A stretch of 25,889 bases of DNA from CAJQND01 sp051010055 (GCA_051010055.1 JBPCVY010000157.1:1-25889); one strand, 5' to 3'. Positions 17,508 to 25,314 are shown, numbered from the stretch's first letter. Program-made: numbers and translations. Notes: a model not told the origin generated them from the letters alone.

Positions 17508-17558
17508 ACTGTTTTGGGCGGGCATACTTGTTTCGGTTGCTGATAGTAGAGGTGCGCC

Positions 17559-17963
17559 ATGCTTGAAATTTCACCTGCCAAAGTTGCCCACATTATCGTG
17601 CGGGCCCGCGAATTCGATGCGAAAGTGGGCGCATGGGATGAACCGGCGATGGAAGCTGAATACGAAGATGATGCCGACGCAATTCTGGAAGACCGTAGCG
17701 GAGATGCCACCGAAAACGAAGTGTCCGAATTCATTGCCGGCCTGAACATTGATGAACAGGTGCATCTAGTGGCGCTCGCCTGGATTGGCCGCGGCACATA
17801 CACCGCAGATGAATTTGCCGAAGCGGTCGATATGGCGCGGGCCGAGCGTACAATCCCGACAGAGCAATACCTTCTAGGCATTCCCCTTCTGGCTGATTAC
17901 CTTGAAGAAGGGCTTGAAAAGCTCGGCTTTTCGATTGAGGAAGTTGAACGCGGGGTATTGTGA
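17559..17963 (+). CDS. DUF3775 domain-containing protein
   Basis: This 134-residue acidic protein matches the DUF3775 pattern: MLEISPAKVAHIIVRAREFDAK at the start, a variable acidic stretch, then FIAGLNIDEQVHLVALAWIGRG and HIPLLADYLEEGL-like ends (here GIPLLADYLEEGLEKLG). The function is unknown. An AGAGGTG ribosome site lies close before the ATG. It is convergent with the MFS transporter gene with only 7 bases between. Confidence 0.9.
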   Translation: MLEISPAKVAHIIVRAREFDAKVGAWDEPAMEAEYEDDADAILEDRSGDATENEVSEFIAGLNIDEQVHLVALAWIGRGTYTADEFAEAVDMARAERTIPTEQYLLGIPLLADYLEEGLEKLGFSIEEVERGVL

Positions 17964-17970
17964 CACTCCT

Positions 17971-19602
17971 TTATTGCTGGGTGCGCAACGGCGAGGACTG
18001 CACCAGGAAGATTGTGACAAGCGGAGCAACCACCCCGATAACCGCCACCGTTATCAAGAGATAGCCAAGCTGCTCGTAGTCGGCTGCGATTGTTGTCTCG
18101 CCGGTCGTCCTGTCTTTTACCTCGCGGGTTACGACAAACACCTGATTGAGATATTTGGTGCCGAGATTGCTGGCCGACAGGGCAAGATTTGTGAACGAGG
18201 CCATGACGGCGAAGAACGTTGCTTTCAGGTGGGCGGGCGCATTTTTGGCAATCCAGGCCAGCATGGGGATCATTGATATCTGTCCCAGGGGCGATTCCAG
18301 CATGGTGTCGAGAATGGCGATAAACCGCGCATCAATAACGCCGTTCGACCAACTTTCCGTCCAATGATGGAGCCCAAAGTAAAGGCCGATATTCGGCAGC
18401 GAGAGTATGCCGCTTGCAACGGTGAGCCAGAAAACAACAAAGGCAATCGAATTCGTTGCCATAAGCGGGCGCAACACCAGCATGCCGGCCAATGTAAGGC
18501 ATGATGTGATAAGGCTCAGCACCGAGAGGAACTGCTGATCAAATCCGAGAATATCAATCTCCCACCAAGTGAAACCGGGCCCAACCCCGGGCACCGCGCG
18601 GAACACGAAAATAATGAGGGCGGTGCCGACAAGGGCGCCACGGACATCCTCCGGCAGTTCCTGGATGAGTTTCCGCATGAGGAAGAGAACGATCGCTATG
18701 GAGCCAATGAAAATGATCTCCTGGTCGAACGGAATTGCGGAAAGGCCTACCGAAATTGTGAACACAGCAAAGAACAGGCCACCGCCAAAAATCCACCAGT
18801 TTGGTTTCGTGTCTGCGCTGCCGGACACCAGCATCTGCTCGATCTCGCCATCATCGAACCCACGCCCGCGCAGGCGGGACTTGCGCTGCGCGACGTTGAT
18901 CTCTCCAAGGGTGACACCGGTTACGGAAATAAGCGGAATGGCAAGGGCGATAAGATAGATCTGGCCATAGATATCAATCTTTTGCGCTTCTGACATGGTT
19001 TCAACGCCGGAGAACATGGTGATGTTGAGCCCGGCGACCAAAACCAGCCCGGAAATTATCGCCACCCGCCCGAGGGTCTGCATGGTGGTGTGCATGACCT
19101 TTATCTGCGCATCGCCGATCGGTTTTCCGTCTTCGTCAACTGTCGGCACCGCCTCAACGGTCATCGCATCTGCAACCACGTCTTGGACAACGTAGCCAAC
19201 CGGCGCCAGAAGGGCTGCAAGCACATACCAGCCCTCCACCAGCCAGAACTGGGCCATCCATTGTGTCTGCGTAATGAGCAGGTACATGATGGTGATGCTG
19301 GCCGCGATAAGGCCGGCGCCAAGATAGACAAGCAGATACTTCCAGCGCCAGATGACATCGACCAGATGGCCAAGCGGCATTTTGAGCGCCCAAGGAATTC
19401 CGGCCCAAAACCCTAAGCTGGCGAGAAAGGCTGCTGAAAGGTTGAGATAGTCTTTGATGAAGAAGGTGCCGACAATGCCCGTCAGCCCGGCCACGCCTGC
19501 TGCCAGGTAAACCATGAGCGGTGGCAGATAGGACCAGCGGAACTGCCGCCCCAAATCAAAAACGGTTTGGTCAATCCAACGTGCCAGTGTGCTGACGGCC
19601 AT
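17971..19602 (-). CDS. MFS transporter resembling the folate-biopterin transporter (FBT/BT1) family
   Basis: This 543-residue inner-membrane protein has about 12-14 hydrophobic segments. The first loop, FFIKDYLNLSAAFLASL followed by IPWALKMPLGHLVDVI, has the FBT pattern (KD.L.LS.A ... PW..K...G...D). A soluble loop of about 50 residues near the middle (ISVTGVTLGEINVAQRKSRLRGRG) separates the two halves. The substrate is unknown; folate or pterin transport is a family-level guess. The ATG at 19602 follows an AGGT site. The gene borders the accessory region to the right. Confidence 0.83.
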   Translation of the reverse strand: MAVSTLARWIDQTVFDLGRQFRWSYLPPLMVYLAAGVAGLTGIVGTFFIKDYLNLSAAFLASLGFWAGIPWALKMPLGHLVDVIWRWKYLLVYLGAGLIAASITIMYLLITQTQWMAQFWLVEGWYVLAALLAPVGYVVQDVVADAMTVEAVPTVDEDGKPIGDAQIKVMHTTMQTLGRVAIISGLVLVAGLNITMFSGVETMSEAQKIDIYGQIYLIALAIPLISVTGVTLGEINVAQRKSRLRGRGFDDGEIEQMLVSGSADTKPNWWIFGGGLFFAVFTISVGLSAIPFDQEIIFIGSIAIVLFLMRKLIQELPEDVRGALVGTALIIFVFRAVPGVGPGFTWWEIDILGFDQQFLSVLSLITSCLTLAGMLVLRPLMATNSIAFVVFWLTVASGILSLPNIGLYFGLHHWTESWSNGVIDARFIAILDTMLESPLGQISMIPMLAWIAKNAPAHLKATFFAVMASFTNLALSASNLGTKYLNQVFVVTREVKDRTTGETTIAADYEQLGYLLITVAVIGVVAPLVTIFLVQSSPLRTQQ

Positions 19603-19810
19603 TACTTCGCTACCTGCCGAAACTCTCTACGATCCATTCCAAACGTACAGACTTTTTTATGTGATTGAACAGCCAATGGAGCTGTTGTGGACTTTTTGCT
19701 CTGTGAAAAACTGCCGGTGGAAGCTTTAGATGCGCGGACACGAAGTGCCATCCCGCTCATGCAGAGGCATCTCCTGGCAGGGAGATTGCCCGGAGTTCGA
19801 AAACAGAAAA

Positions 19811-19869
19811 CGCGGGTCAATCAGAAACCGCAATCTGTGACAACTTTTTGCGGTTCTGAACGACCCGCG
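19811..19869. repeat. Large two-part inverted repeat (59 bases)
   Basis: The outer arms CGCGGGTC (19811-19818) and GACCCGCG (19862-19869) are perfect complements. The inner arms CAGAAACCGCAA (19822-19833) and TTGCGGTTCTG (19848-19858) pair over 11 positions with one bulged base. The two stems are separated by symmetric 3-base gaps (AAT and AAC), with a 14-base loop. A rho-independent terminator would show a T-run after the stem; none is present. The structure lies beside a recombinase pair, so a recombination site or element end is a possibility; a structured RNA or an extragenic repeat are others. It lacks the GTTRRRY box of integron attC sites. Confidence 0.7.
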
Positions 19870-19886
19870 CGTGGCGATTTAACGAA

Positions 19887-19899
19887 CCCGTTTAACGGG
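19887..19899. repeat. Short palindrome CCCGTT-T-AACGGG
   Basis: This 13-base perfect dyad with a single central base lies 18 bases to the right of the large inverted repeat. It could be a protein-binding site. Nothing in the sequence fixes its role. Confidence 0.35.
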
Positions 19900-20286
19900 G
19901 CCCGACACGTGTTGTCTTGCCTATCGGCTCAAACAACGCTGGCCAGCGTCTTCACCAGGCAATCGAACCGAATTTGCTCGCCGCCGGAGCCGAAACTCCA
20001 GAGGGCAGCACCTACTCCCAAACATGGGCGAATGATACTGAGCTAGCACTCAGGCAGCTTCTCCAGGGGGGATGCGGTCTGGCACAGCTGCGCCCGATAT
20101 GGCCGGCTCCGTTCAGCCGGACACTTCGGGACGCCACTCTCGCTGCATTAAAAACTCGCTAAGCCACTAAAAAAAACAATTAAAAGATAAGTCAAAATAA
20201 TCATCCCCACCCTACGCCCTAACTTAGAATGAGTATCAAATAGCACAAACACTGCGTGTACGCTCTTTAGGTTTATACATTGGTTC

Positions 20287-20301
20287 TGAGGCGTAGCCTC
20301 A
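20287..20301 (-). terminator. Small hairpin at the end of the integrase gene
   Basis: TGAGGC and GCCTCA form a perfect 6-bp stem with a 3-base loop. The stem includes the integrase stop codon. No T-run follows on the minus strand, so it is a weak terminator candidate at best. Confidence 0.25.
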
Positions 20302-21366
20302 ATCTTGGGTCGCTTCCGGGCGCTTTTTCTCGATGATTTTGTTGATTGTACGTGATGCCGATACAGAACTGGCGAAAATGTAGTGTTCTTGCGTCGTGCT
20401 GATGTCCGCATGGCCCAGTAGTTGGCTTGCAAGGGCAATGTTTGCCGGATCGTGCACACTTCTCTTCGTTGCGGCAATACGCCTGAAGTCGTGCACGGTG
20501 AAGGCGGTGCCGAATGCCTGTTCGGTGCGCTGCTTAGCCACAATGTTCATCCGGTCGCCACCGAGCCGTCCTCCCTTGCATGAGGTAAACAACATGGAAT
20601 GCTTGGCTGCACCCGGAAAACACAGGCGAATGTGCTCCAGGTAGCGATCAATATGGACCGACAGTTCCTCGTGAAGTTCAAATTGCAGGACACACCGTGT
20701 CTTCGTCTCATGGCGCCCGAAGCAAACAATGTATTTGCCAGATTGCCGGATGAGGTTCTCGCCAAGCACGATGGACGTGATGTTTCTGCGGCGCATCGGG
20801 CAGCAAGACAGTACCGCGATAATTAGACCGTCACGATAGTCCAACAATGTATTCTTTGTGGCCTTGCCATCAGATTGAAACTTCCGCCAGGCGTTTCCCA
20901 TCAGGCGGATTCCCAGATCGAGTGTTTCCGCAGCCGTGACAAGAATAAGTGCCCTGGAAGGCCGACCGCTGGCAGACTGCTTCAACCGACAGCACAAATC
21001 CTCAAACCATGCCCAGTTCCTGGTGGGCTCCATGCTCCACGCTACCTGGAGAAGATTGCGCAGGTAGTCTGCGGTGGTGTGCGGCCCACAGGTTTTGGTC
21101 AAGCTCTTGCCGAAAGATCTAATCCGCTCCGGCGTCATCCGGTCCACAGGTGCCTCACTGAGGCACTCGGGGCACGCAATCCTCAGGTAGCCTAACCACC
21201 TGCGAAAGGCATAGGTGTAGGCGGTTTTGGTTGCGCCTGACACGTGAGACAGCGGCCCGGTATTATCGAACAGTCCGTCACCCTTTTCGAACAAGGCGAA
21301 AAACGCTTCTCGATCCCGTTCTGGCCAATCAATGACTTGGAGATGCTTAAGACGTTGCCGTTTCAT
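20299..21366 (-). CDS. Tyrosine recombinase/integrase
   Basis: This 355-residue site-specific recombinase has all the expected catalytic residues: Arg192 in PMRRRN, Lys222 in HETKTR, His292 and Arg295 in VHDFRR, His319 in LGHAD and the Tyr329 nucleophile in TQEHYIF. The N-terminal 130 residues form a SAM-like core-binding part. It overlaps the upstream recombinase gene as ATGA (21363-21366), so the two formed one translationally coupled unit. This copy looks intact and could still be active, whereas its partner is broken. Its presence marks the region as mobile or once mobile. No tRNA gene or obvious attachment site was seen beside it. Confidence 0.93.
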   Translation of the reverse strand: MKRQRLKHLQVIDWPERDREAFFALFEKGDGLFDNTGPLSHVSGATKTAYTYAFRRWLGYLRIACPECLSEAPVDRMTPERIRSFGKSLTKTCGPHTTADYLRNLLQVAWSMEPTRNWAWFEDLCCRLKQSASGRPSRALILVTAAETLDLGIRLMGNAWRKFQSDGKATKNTLLDYRDGLIIAVLSCCPMRRRNITSIVLGENLIRQSGKYIVCFGRHETKTRCVLQFELHEELSVHIDRYLEHIRLCFPGAAKHSMLFTSCKGGRLGGDRMNIVAKQRTEQAFGTAFTVHDFRRIAATKRSVHDPANIALASQLLGHADISTTQEHYIFASSVSASRTINKIIEKKRPEATQD

Positions 21367-22489
21367 TCATCATCTCCAAGTTTGCCCTTACGCAGCTTGT
21401 CGATGAGCTTGTTGTGGCTGCGGGAAGATTGCAAAGTATCGAGCTCCGCGTAATAGCTGACTGTGGTTTTCGAGCTCTTATGGCGCAGATGATTTTTTAC
21501 CTCTTCAATCTGACCGGACTTGTCATCCAGAATGAACTTTCCAAGAATGTGCCTGTATTGATGTGGGGTTACATCAAGGCCCAAGTGCTTTTGCACCCGC
21601 TCTTTGAGCTGTTGGGCAAGTGTGGCCGGACTTTTCCGTGTGCCAGTTTTGTTGACGAACAGAATCTTCCCTCTGTGCCCAATGACCGATCTAACAATCT
21701 TTCGGTAGAACCGGATCCGGGCGATTGTATCCGACGGCAGTTCAAACAACGCAGAATGGTCGTTCTTCATCTCTTCCGACCGCAGTGAGATGAAAACCTT
21801 CTCACCGGGCCGTGCTGGCATCCTTATGTGTGTGCCGAACTCCAGGCTGATGAGATTTTGCATGCGTAGCGCGCAATGAAGTTGAATGTCGATGGCGACA
21901 GCCAGTTGCGCGGCCACGTGATCGCGAATTGTCCATTTCTTTTTCTTCGGCAGCAGGGCAAGGATTTTGTCGGGCAACTGAACCAAACCTTCAACTATGG
22001 CTTCGTCTGACAGTTTGACCAAGAGCGCCCTGTTTTTCTCTGTCATGCCGGAAGGTGCCTTGGGGAGCTTGGCAAACAGGCGCTTTAATTCCTCAATGAC
22101 ATCAACGCCTGGCTTGGCCCATTCCTTGGCGATGGCGAGCAAGGTCTTGGCAATGACTTCGTTGTAGACGTTCAGAACTTGGCCGACCGCTTTGTACCGC
22201 TCACCCGGAATGGTCTTGAAGCGGCCAGAAGGTCAGAGCGCAGGTTGGTGAGGGTTTTCCGGCTCGGTTTGCACGGGCCTGTCGAAAGGCCATCCAGGTC
22301 TTAACGGATTTGCATATTGTCCAGCGGGCAATCGTCGAGGCTGCGATACGTGAGCTTTGCGAATCGCCGCAATGCGGAGAGAAAATCCCGCTTGCGGGTC
22401 GATGCCAATATCTCATTCGCTTCCACCACTTTGAACACATGCCACAAGGTGGGCGGCGATTGCTGATCTAGGAGAATTGGTCGAGGCAT
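21363..22489 (-). pseudogene. Second tyrosine recombinase, broken by a stop codon and a frameshift
   Basis: The ATG at 22489 opens a frame reading MPRPILLDQQSPPTLWHVFK and on to NMQIR, where a TAA at 22301-22303 interrupts it. The same frame continues as DLDGLSTGPC then RKTLTNLRSDLLAAS, which still looks like the core-binding domain. A one-base shift between about 22205 and 22232 is then needed to enter the frame RFKTIPGERYKAVGQVLNVY and MLAIAKEWAK. The rest, to 21363, encodes an intact catalytic domain with Arg in ALRMQN, HxxRH in HQYRHI, and His and Tyr in HKSSKTTVSYYAE. About 375 residues would have been made. Two independent lesions make an assembly error unlikely. The 3' end overlaps the intact recombinase by 4 bases. 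Confidence 0.85.
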
Positions 22490-23091
22490 CAACAACGGAT
22501 ATCAGCGAAGGCGGCTCGTCTGTTCAAACTGGGGCCGAACTTCGCCAGCTTACTGTATTGTTTTGCGACCTAGTTAGATCCTCGGAACTCTCGCGGCAAA
22601 TGGACCCGGAGAGAATGAGTGCCCTGCTGCGAGATTATCAAAATTGTGTTTCTGGTGAGATAGCTCGATATAACGGCCATGTTGCCAAATTTATGGGCGA
22701 TGGAGTGCTTGCCTATTTCGGCTGGTCATCGGCACACGAGGACGACGTTGAACAGGCAGTTCGGTCAGGCCTTGCAGTGATCAGTGCGGTGCAGCGGTTG
22801 ACTGATCCTGCCGGAACGCAGCTGCAGTCCCATGTTGGCATCGCCACCGGTCTGGTGGTGGTAGGTGATCTTGTGGGTAACGAAGAAGCACGTGAACGTG
22901 TCGTAACGGGCGAAACTCCGAATCTTGCGGCCCGCCTGCAAGAAGTTGCGAATCCAAATTCTCTCCTGGTTAGCGAAGTCACAGCGAAACTATGCCGACC
23001 CGCTCATTGGTTTCGCGGTTGGTTTGAACGGTGGCGCTTCCATTCTGACAAGCTAAGTTCTGGTCGCCTATATGACGGCAGTAAATCTTAA
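22477..23091 (+). CDS. Truncated class III adenylate/guanylate cyclase (catalytic domain only)
   Basis: The 204-residue product opens with a class III cyclase domain: ELRQLTVLFCDLV with metal-binding Asp31, FMGDGVLAYFGW with Asp75, HVGIATGLVVVGDLVG, and TGETPNLAARLQ with Asn149 and Arg153. This arrangement is typical of large proteins in which the cyclase domain is followed by an AAA-type ATPase and TPR repeats (often over 1000 residues). Here cyclase similarity stops near residue 171 (base 22990), and the last 33 residues are an out-of-frame reading of a sulfite-exporter remnant. The start is a TTG with a good AGGAG site, since an in-frame stop lies just upstream. It overlaps the divergent recombinase start by 13 bases. 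The domain might still fold, but loss of the rest suggests a relic. Confidence 0.75.
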   Translation: MVEASTTDISEGGSSVQTGAELRQLTVLFCDLVRSSELSRQMDPERMSALLRDYQNCVSGEIARYNGHVAKFMGDGVLAYFGWSSAHEDDVEQAVRSGLAVISAVQRLTDPAGTQLQSHVGIATGLVVVGDLVGNEEARERVVTGETPNLAARLQEVANPNSLLVSEVTAKLCRPAHWFRGWFERWRFHSDKLSSGRLYDGSKS

Positions 23092-23354
23092 GAAAAACCA
23101 GTTTGTCGCCGCCATAGCGTTTTTGTACCTGGTAAAAATCGCACCCATCTATGCGACGCTTTCCTTTTTTCGATCGCTATGACTTCACCACACTAATGAT
23201 TTAGGCCGGTTTGTTTGTGCCGAAGACAGTCAGGCTGAATATTGGCCGAAACATCAGGGACAAGATCTCATAAAAAGATTTCGAGCGCACCGTCGTCGAC
23301 CTGCTGTTTTTGATCGGCTGCCTGCCCATAAACAAAGCCTTGGCGCTGTCTTGA
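22991..23354 (+). pseudogene. Decayed TauE/SafE-family sulfite exporter (C-terminal part)
   Basis: Starting exactly where the cyclase similarity ends, a different frame reads DPLIGFAVGLNGGASILTS, a TAA (23054-23056), then VLVAYMTAVNLKKNQFVAAI and AFLYLVKIAPIYATLSFF. This is the pattern of the last helices of TauE/SafE permeases. After a further TGA (23180-23182) and a frame change, VPKTVRLNIGRNIRDKIS, a TAA, then KDFERTVVDLLFLIGCLPI resembles the family's final segment (G..lr..is...F...v..lLl..G). At least two stops and a frameshift show it is dead. The front half is missing and is replaced by the cyclase. TauE/SafE proteins export sulfite or sulfoacetate, which fits the neighbouring desulfinase gene. 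Confidence 0.65.
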
Positions 23355-23492
23355 TCAAAGCATAACGCTGCCAGCCCGAAAAGCCGCTGCGATTCAAGCG
23401 CTACGTTGAGTTTTGAACTTTACAGGGATTTGGTTGCGGGGGCCTGATAACACCGAGGTTTGTATTTGGATTCGATAGCCTTGGTTGCGAGA

Positions 23493-23562
23493 TCCGCTTT
23501 TGCGAATAAAGCGGACTTGACTGCAATTTCCGGCATTGTCCGCTTTGTGCCATTAGCGGACA
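23493..23562. repeat. Pair of TCCGC/GCGGA hairpins, left copy of a dispersed repeat
   Basis: Two perfect 8-bp stems stand in tandem: TCCGCTTT with AAAGCGGA (23493-23500 and 23508-23515, 7-base loop), and TGTCCGCT with AGCGGACA (23537-23544 and 23555-23562, 10-base loop). Translated on the minus strand it gives MSANGTKRTM-like peptides, which I recognise as a common spurious product of dispersed repeats in related genomes. A similar block lies at 25400-25470. Confidence 0.7.
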
Positions 23563-23714
23563 TCTTGTCGGTTTTGATTGATGTCAATGCGAAGTTGCAG
23601 AAAGTCTGCAAGTTAGGAGTTGTGCAGCAACGACCGCTTTTTTGATACGTCGCAACTTTCGTTCCTCGTGTTTCAAATCTAAGGATTCGGATCACGTCGA
23701 AGACCTTTTCCAAA

Positions 23715-23721
23715 GGGAGGG
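23715..23721 (+). promoter_or_regulatory. Strong ribosome binding site of the desulfinase-like gene
   Basis: GGGAGGG lies 4 bases before the ATG at 23726. It fixes this start over an upstream in-frame TTG at 23642, whose extra residues fall in the repeat-rich leader. Confidence 0.7.
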
Positions 23722-23725
23722 ATCG

Positions 23726-24874
23726 ATGGAGCAAGAAGTGAAATCCGCAAATGCAGTGCCCCTGAATTGGAACGAAGTCTTCTTCACAAACTGTCCAATG
23801 GTGTCGGCTAACAACATCGACCAGGAACTGGGCTGGTGCAAAACTGACTTCAAACACATGGGTGTCGATTATTCCTATTTCCGCTCTCGCCGTGGGAATG
23901 ACTGGTATCCTCACTATATTCACAATCTGGACAACTTGATCCGGTTTGGAGGGCTCTATCCGCCTATCGAAGTGCACGCTGACATTCGCCGTACGCGGCT
24001 TCTCGGCGCGACGTGGGTATACGAAGGCGGCTGCATGATGGTGCGGTCAAGAGGCTCGATCTACCGAATGAAAGACCTCAAGGGCAAGAAAATCGGACTG
24101 TCGAAGAGCCTCAACACAATCAAGAACGACTGGTGGCGTATCAACGAGCACATGGGCATCGAGAGCATGCTCCGCATGAATGGCATGGCCATGGAAGATG
24201 TCGAGATAGTCGAGTTTCCATATCCAGATGATTGGTACGACAAACCAGAAATGATGGAACCGATGCTCAACCCCACTGATGTATGGGGCAGACGGGACCA
24301 CAAGCATGATCTGGCCTTTCGCCCGCTCGAAACAGCACTTTTGGAAGGCAAGGTCGACGCAATTTATACCCTCAGCAAGGTCTTCCAGCATTTGCAAGAG
24401 GACACTGGAAAGATTAAGGCCATCGAAGACCTTTCGCGGTATCCGGACTGGACACTTCAAGTCGCGAACACCCCAGCAGTGATCACCTGCACAGATGTGA
24501 TGGCCGAAGAGCATCCGGAACTGGTCGTCACCTATATGAAAGCGATGATAAAGGTGGGACGTTGGGCCAACGCTCACAAGCGGGCGGCGGCCGTTATTCT
24601 CGACCGCCAGACATTTTACCGAGACGCTGAAGATACCTACAAGGGTATCAAGAATGTCGACATGGTTCCCAACTTGTCACCGCAAAACTTGGCTTGTGTG
24701 GAAATTGGCAAGGATTTCATGCTGAGCCACGGTTACATCAAAAACGATTTTGATGTTCATGAGTGGGCGGCCCCGGAATTTTTGGAAGAAGCCGTAAATC
24801 AGTTGGCCCAGGAACGCTGGAAGAAAATATCCCAGGAGAAACTCTCGATGCCGGAAGGTACCCGGCTGGGATAG
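23726..24874 (+). CDS. DszB-like sulfinate desulfinase (NMT1/SBP-fold enzyme)
   Basis: The 382-residue protein has the periplasmic-binding-protein fold of the NMT1/SsuA type but shows no signal peptide (MEQEVKSANAVPLNWNEVFF), so it should be cytoplasmic. It resembles DszB, the 2'-hydroxybiphenyl-2-sulfinate desulfinase of dibenzothiophene desulfurisation: FTNCPM against YSNCPV, RFGGLYPPI against RFGGEIPPL, RTRLLGATWVYEGG against RTRLLGITPLLGRQ, and HEWAAPEFLEEAVN against DQWAAPEFLNNSLN. The DszB catalytic Cys27, His60 and Arg70 correspond to Cys23, His63 and Arg73, with the same ten-residue His-Arg spacing. DszB is 365 residues long. A C-S bond-cleaving, sulfite-releasing reaction on some sulfinate is therefore likely; the substrate is unknown, and no dszA or dszC is nearby. 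A rhodanese gene follows 56 bases downstream. Confidence 0.8.
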   Translation: MEQEVKSANAVPLNWNEVFFTNCPMVSANNIDQELGWCKTDFKHMGVDYSYFRSRRGNDWYPHYIHNLDNLIRFGGLYPPIEVHADIRRTRLLGATWVYEGGCMMVRSRGSIYRMKDLKGKKIGLSKSLNTIKNDWWRINEHMGIESMLRMNGMAMEDVEIVEFPYPDDWYDKPEMMEPMLNPTDVWGRRDHKHDLAFRPLETALLEGKVDAIYTLSKVFQHLQEDTGKIKAIEDLSRYPDWTLQVANTPAVITCTDVMAEEHPELVVTYMKAMIKVGRWANAHKRAAAVILDRQTFYRDAEDTYKGIKNVDMVPNLSPQNLACVEIGKDFMLSHGYIKNDFDVHEWAAPEFLEEAVNQLAQERWKKISQEKLSMPEGTRLG

Positions 24875-24930
24875 TTCTTGCGCTTCAAGCCAAGACAACC
24901 CTATTAGGGGGCAAAAAAGAGAGTAACTAG

Positions 24931-25308
24931 ATGGTAGTTTCACTTAAGAAAATGATGGATGAGGCGCACAGGTCGGTGCCGAAAATCTCTCTCGAGAAAG
25001 CAATGAATCTGATCGAAACAGGCGCGGCAGTGCCCCTCGATGTGCGCGATGAGGCCGAATTTCGAGATAAGGAAAAGGTGCCCGGCGCTGTGAACTTACC
25101 CAGGGCGTATATCGAGTTCAAAGCTGATCCTGAATCTGCCAGACACGATCCTTTTCTGGAATGGACGAAGACCTACCTTGTCTATTGCCAAACCGGTGGG
25201 AGGGCGGCGTTGGCAAGCAAGACTTTGAAGGATATGGGTTTCACCGATGTCCGCCTGCTAGGTGGCATTTCTGAGTGGATCGAGGCTGGGGGTCCGACAG
25301 AGGATTAG
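24931..25308 (+). CDS. Single-domain rhodanese-like sulfurtransferase
   Basis: This 125-residue cytoplasmic protein is one rhodanese domain. It has the CH2A-like VPLDVRDEAEFRDKEKVPGAVNLP segment and the active-site loop VYCQTGGRAALA, with Cys as the sulfur carrier followed by a six-residue loop ending in Arg. The end, LKDMGFTDVRLLGGISEWIEAGGP, is the usual rhodanese close. The loop CQTGGR suits thiosulfate or persulfide transfer rather than phosphatase activity. It follows the desulfinase-like gene by 56 bases, with a GGGGG and GAGAG stretch before the ATG, so the pair is probably one operon. It could accept sulfite to form thiosulfate, but that is inference. Confidence 0.92.
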   Translation: MVVSLKKMMDEAHRSVPKISLEKAMNLIETGAAVPLDVRDEAEFRDKEKVPGAVNLPRAYIEFKADPESARHDPFLEWTKTYLVYCQTGGRAALASKTLKDMGFTDVRLLGGISEWIEAGGPTED

Positions 25309-25314
25309 AAAATC

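Larger units (their letters stand above)
19603..20298. other. Gene-poor stretch between the MFS gene and the integrase gene
   Basis: About 700 bases without a gene I can support. It contains the MFS upstream region, a large two-part inverted repeat (19811-19869), a short palindrome (19887-19899), and an AT-rich tract (about 20160-20280). One open frame on the plus strand, 19896-20162 (with a TTG at 19917), reads PIGSNNAGQRLHQAIEPNLL and onward and could be a remnant of a gene, but I do not recognise it and it has no good ribosome site. Two other open frames (19687-20046 plus, 19602-19820 minus) also look non-coding. The stretch probably includes one edge of the accessory region. Confidence 0.6.

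Noticed and set aside
19811..19869. Integron attC site or rho-independent terminator
   Set aside because: No GTTRRRY/RYYYAAC box pair is visible, and the stem is not followed by a T-run on either strand in a position to end a gene.
19687..20046. Plus-strand open frame of 119 residues with a GTG start
   Set aside because: It runs through the large inverted repeat, has no clear ribosome site and matches no family I know.
19603..22500. tRNA gene serving as an integration site for the recombinases
   Set aside because: I searched the flanks by eye for cloverleaf arms and the GGTTCGA T-loop and found only isolated partial matches such as GGAGTTCGA near 19791, with no acceptor or anticodon stems.
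23201..23419. Minus-strand open frame of about 70 residues (ends SLTVFGTNKPA)
   Set aside because: It is antisense to the better-supported TauE/SafE remnant, has no recognisable domain or ribosome site, and starts nowhere convincing.
23420..23977. Minus-strand open frame of 185 residues
   Set aside because: It runs antisense through the desulfinase-like gene and the hairpin repeats; its MSANGTKRTM-like end is a known kind of spurious translation of dispersed repeats.
23726..24874. Reading this gene as a periplasmic substrate-binding protein for a taurine or sulfonate ABC transporter
   Set aside because: There is no signal peptide or lipobox and no permease or ATPase gene nearby, while the DszB active-site residues are conserved.
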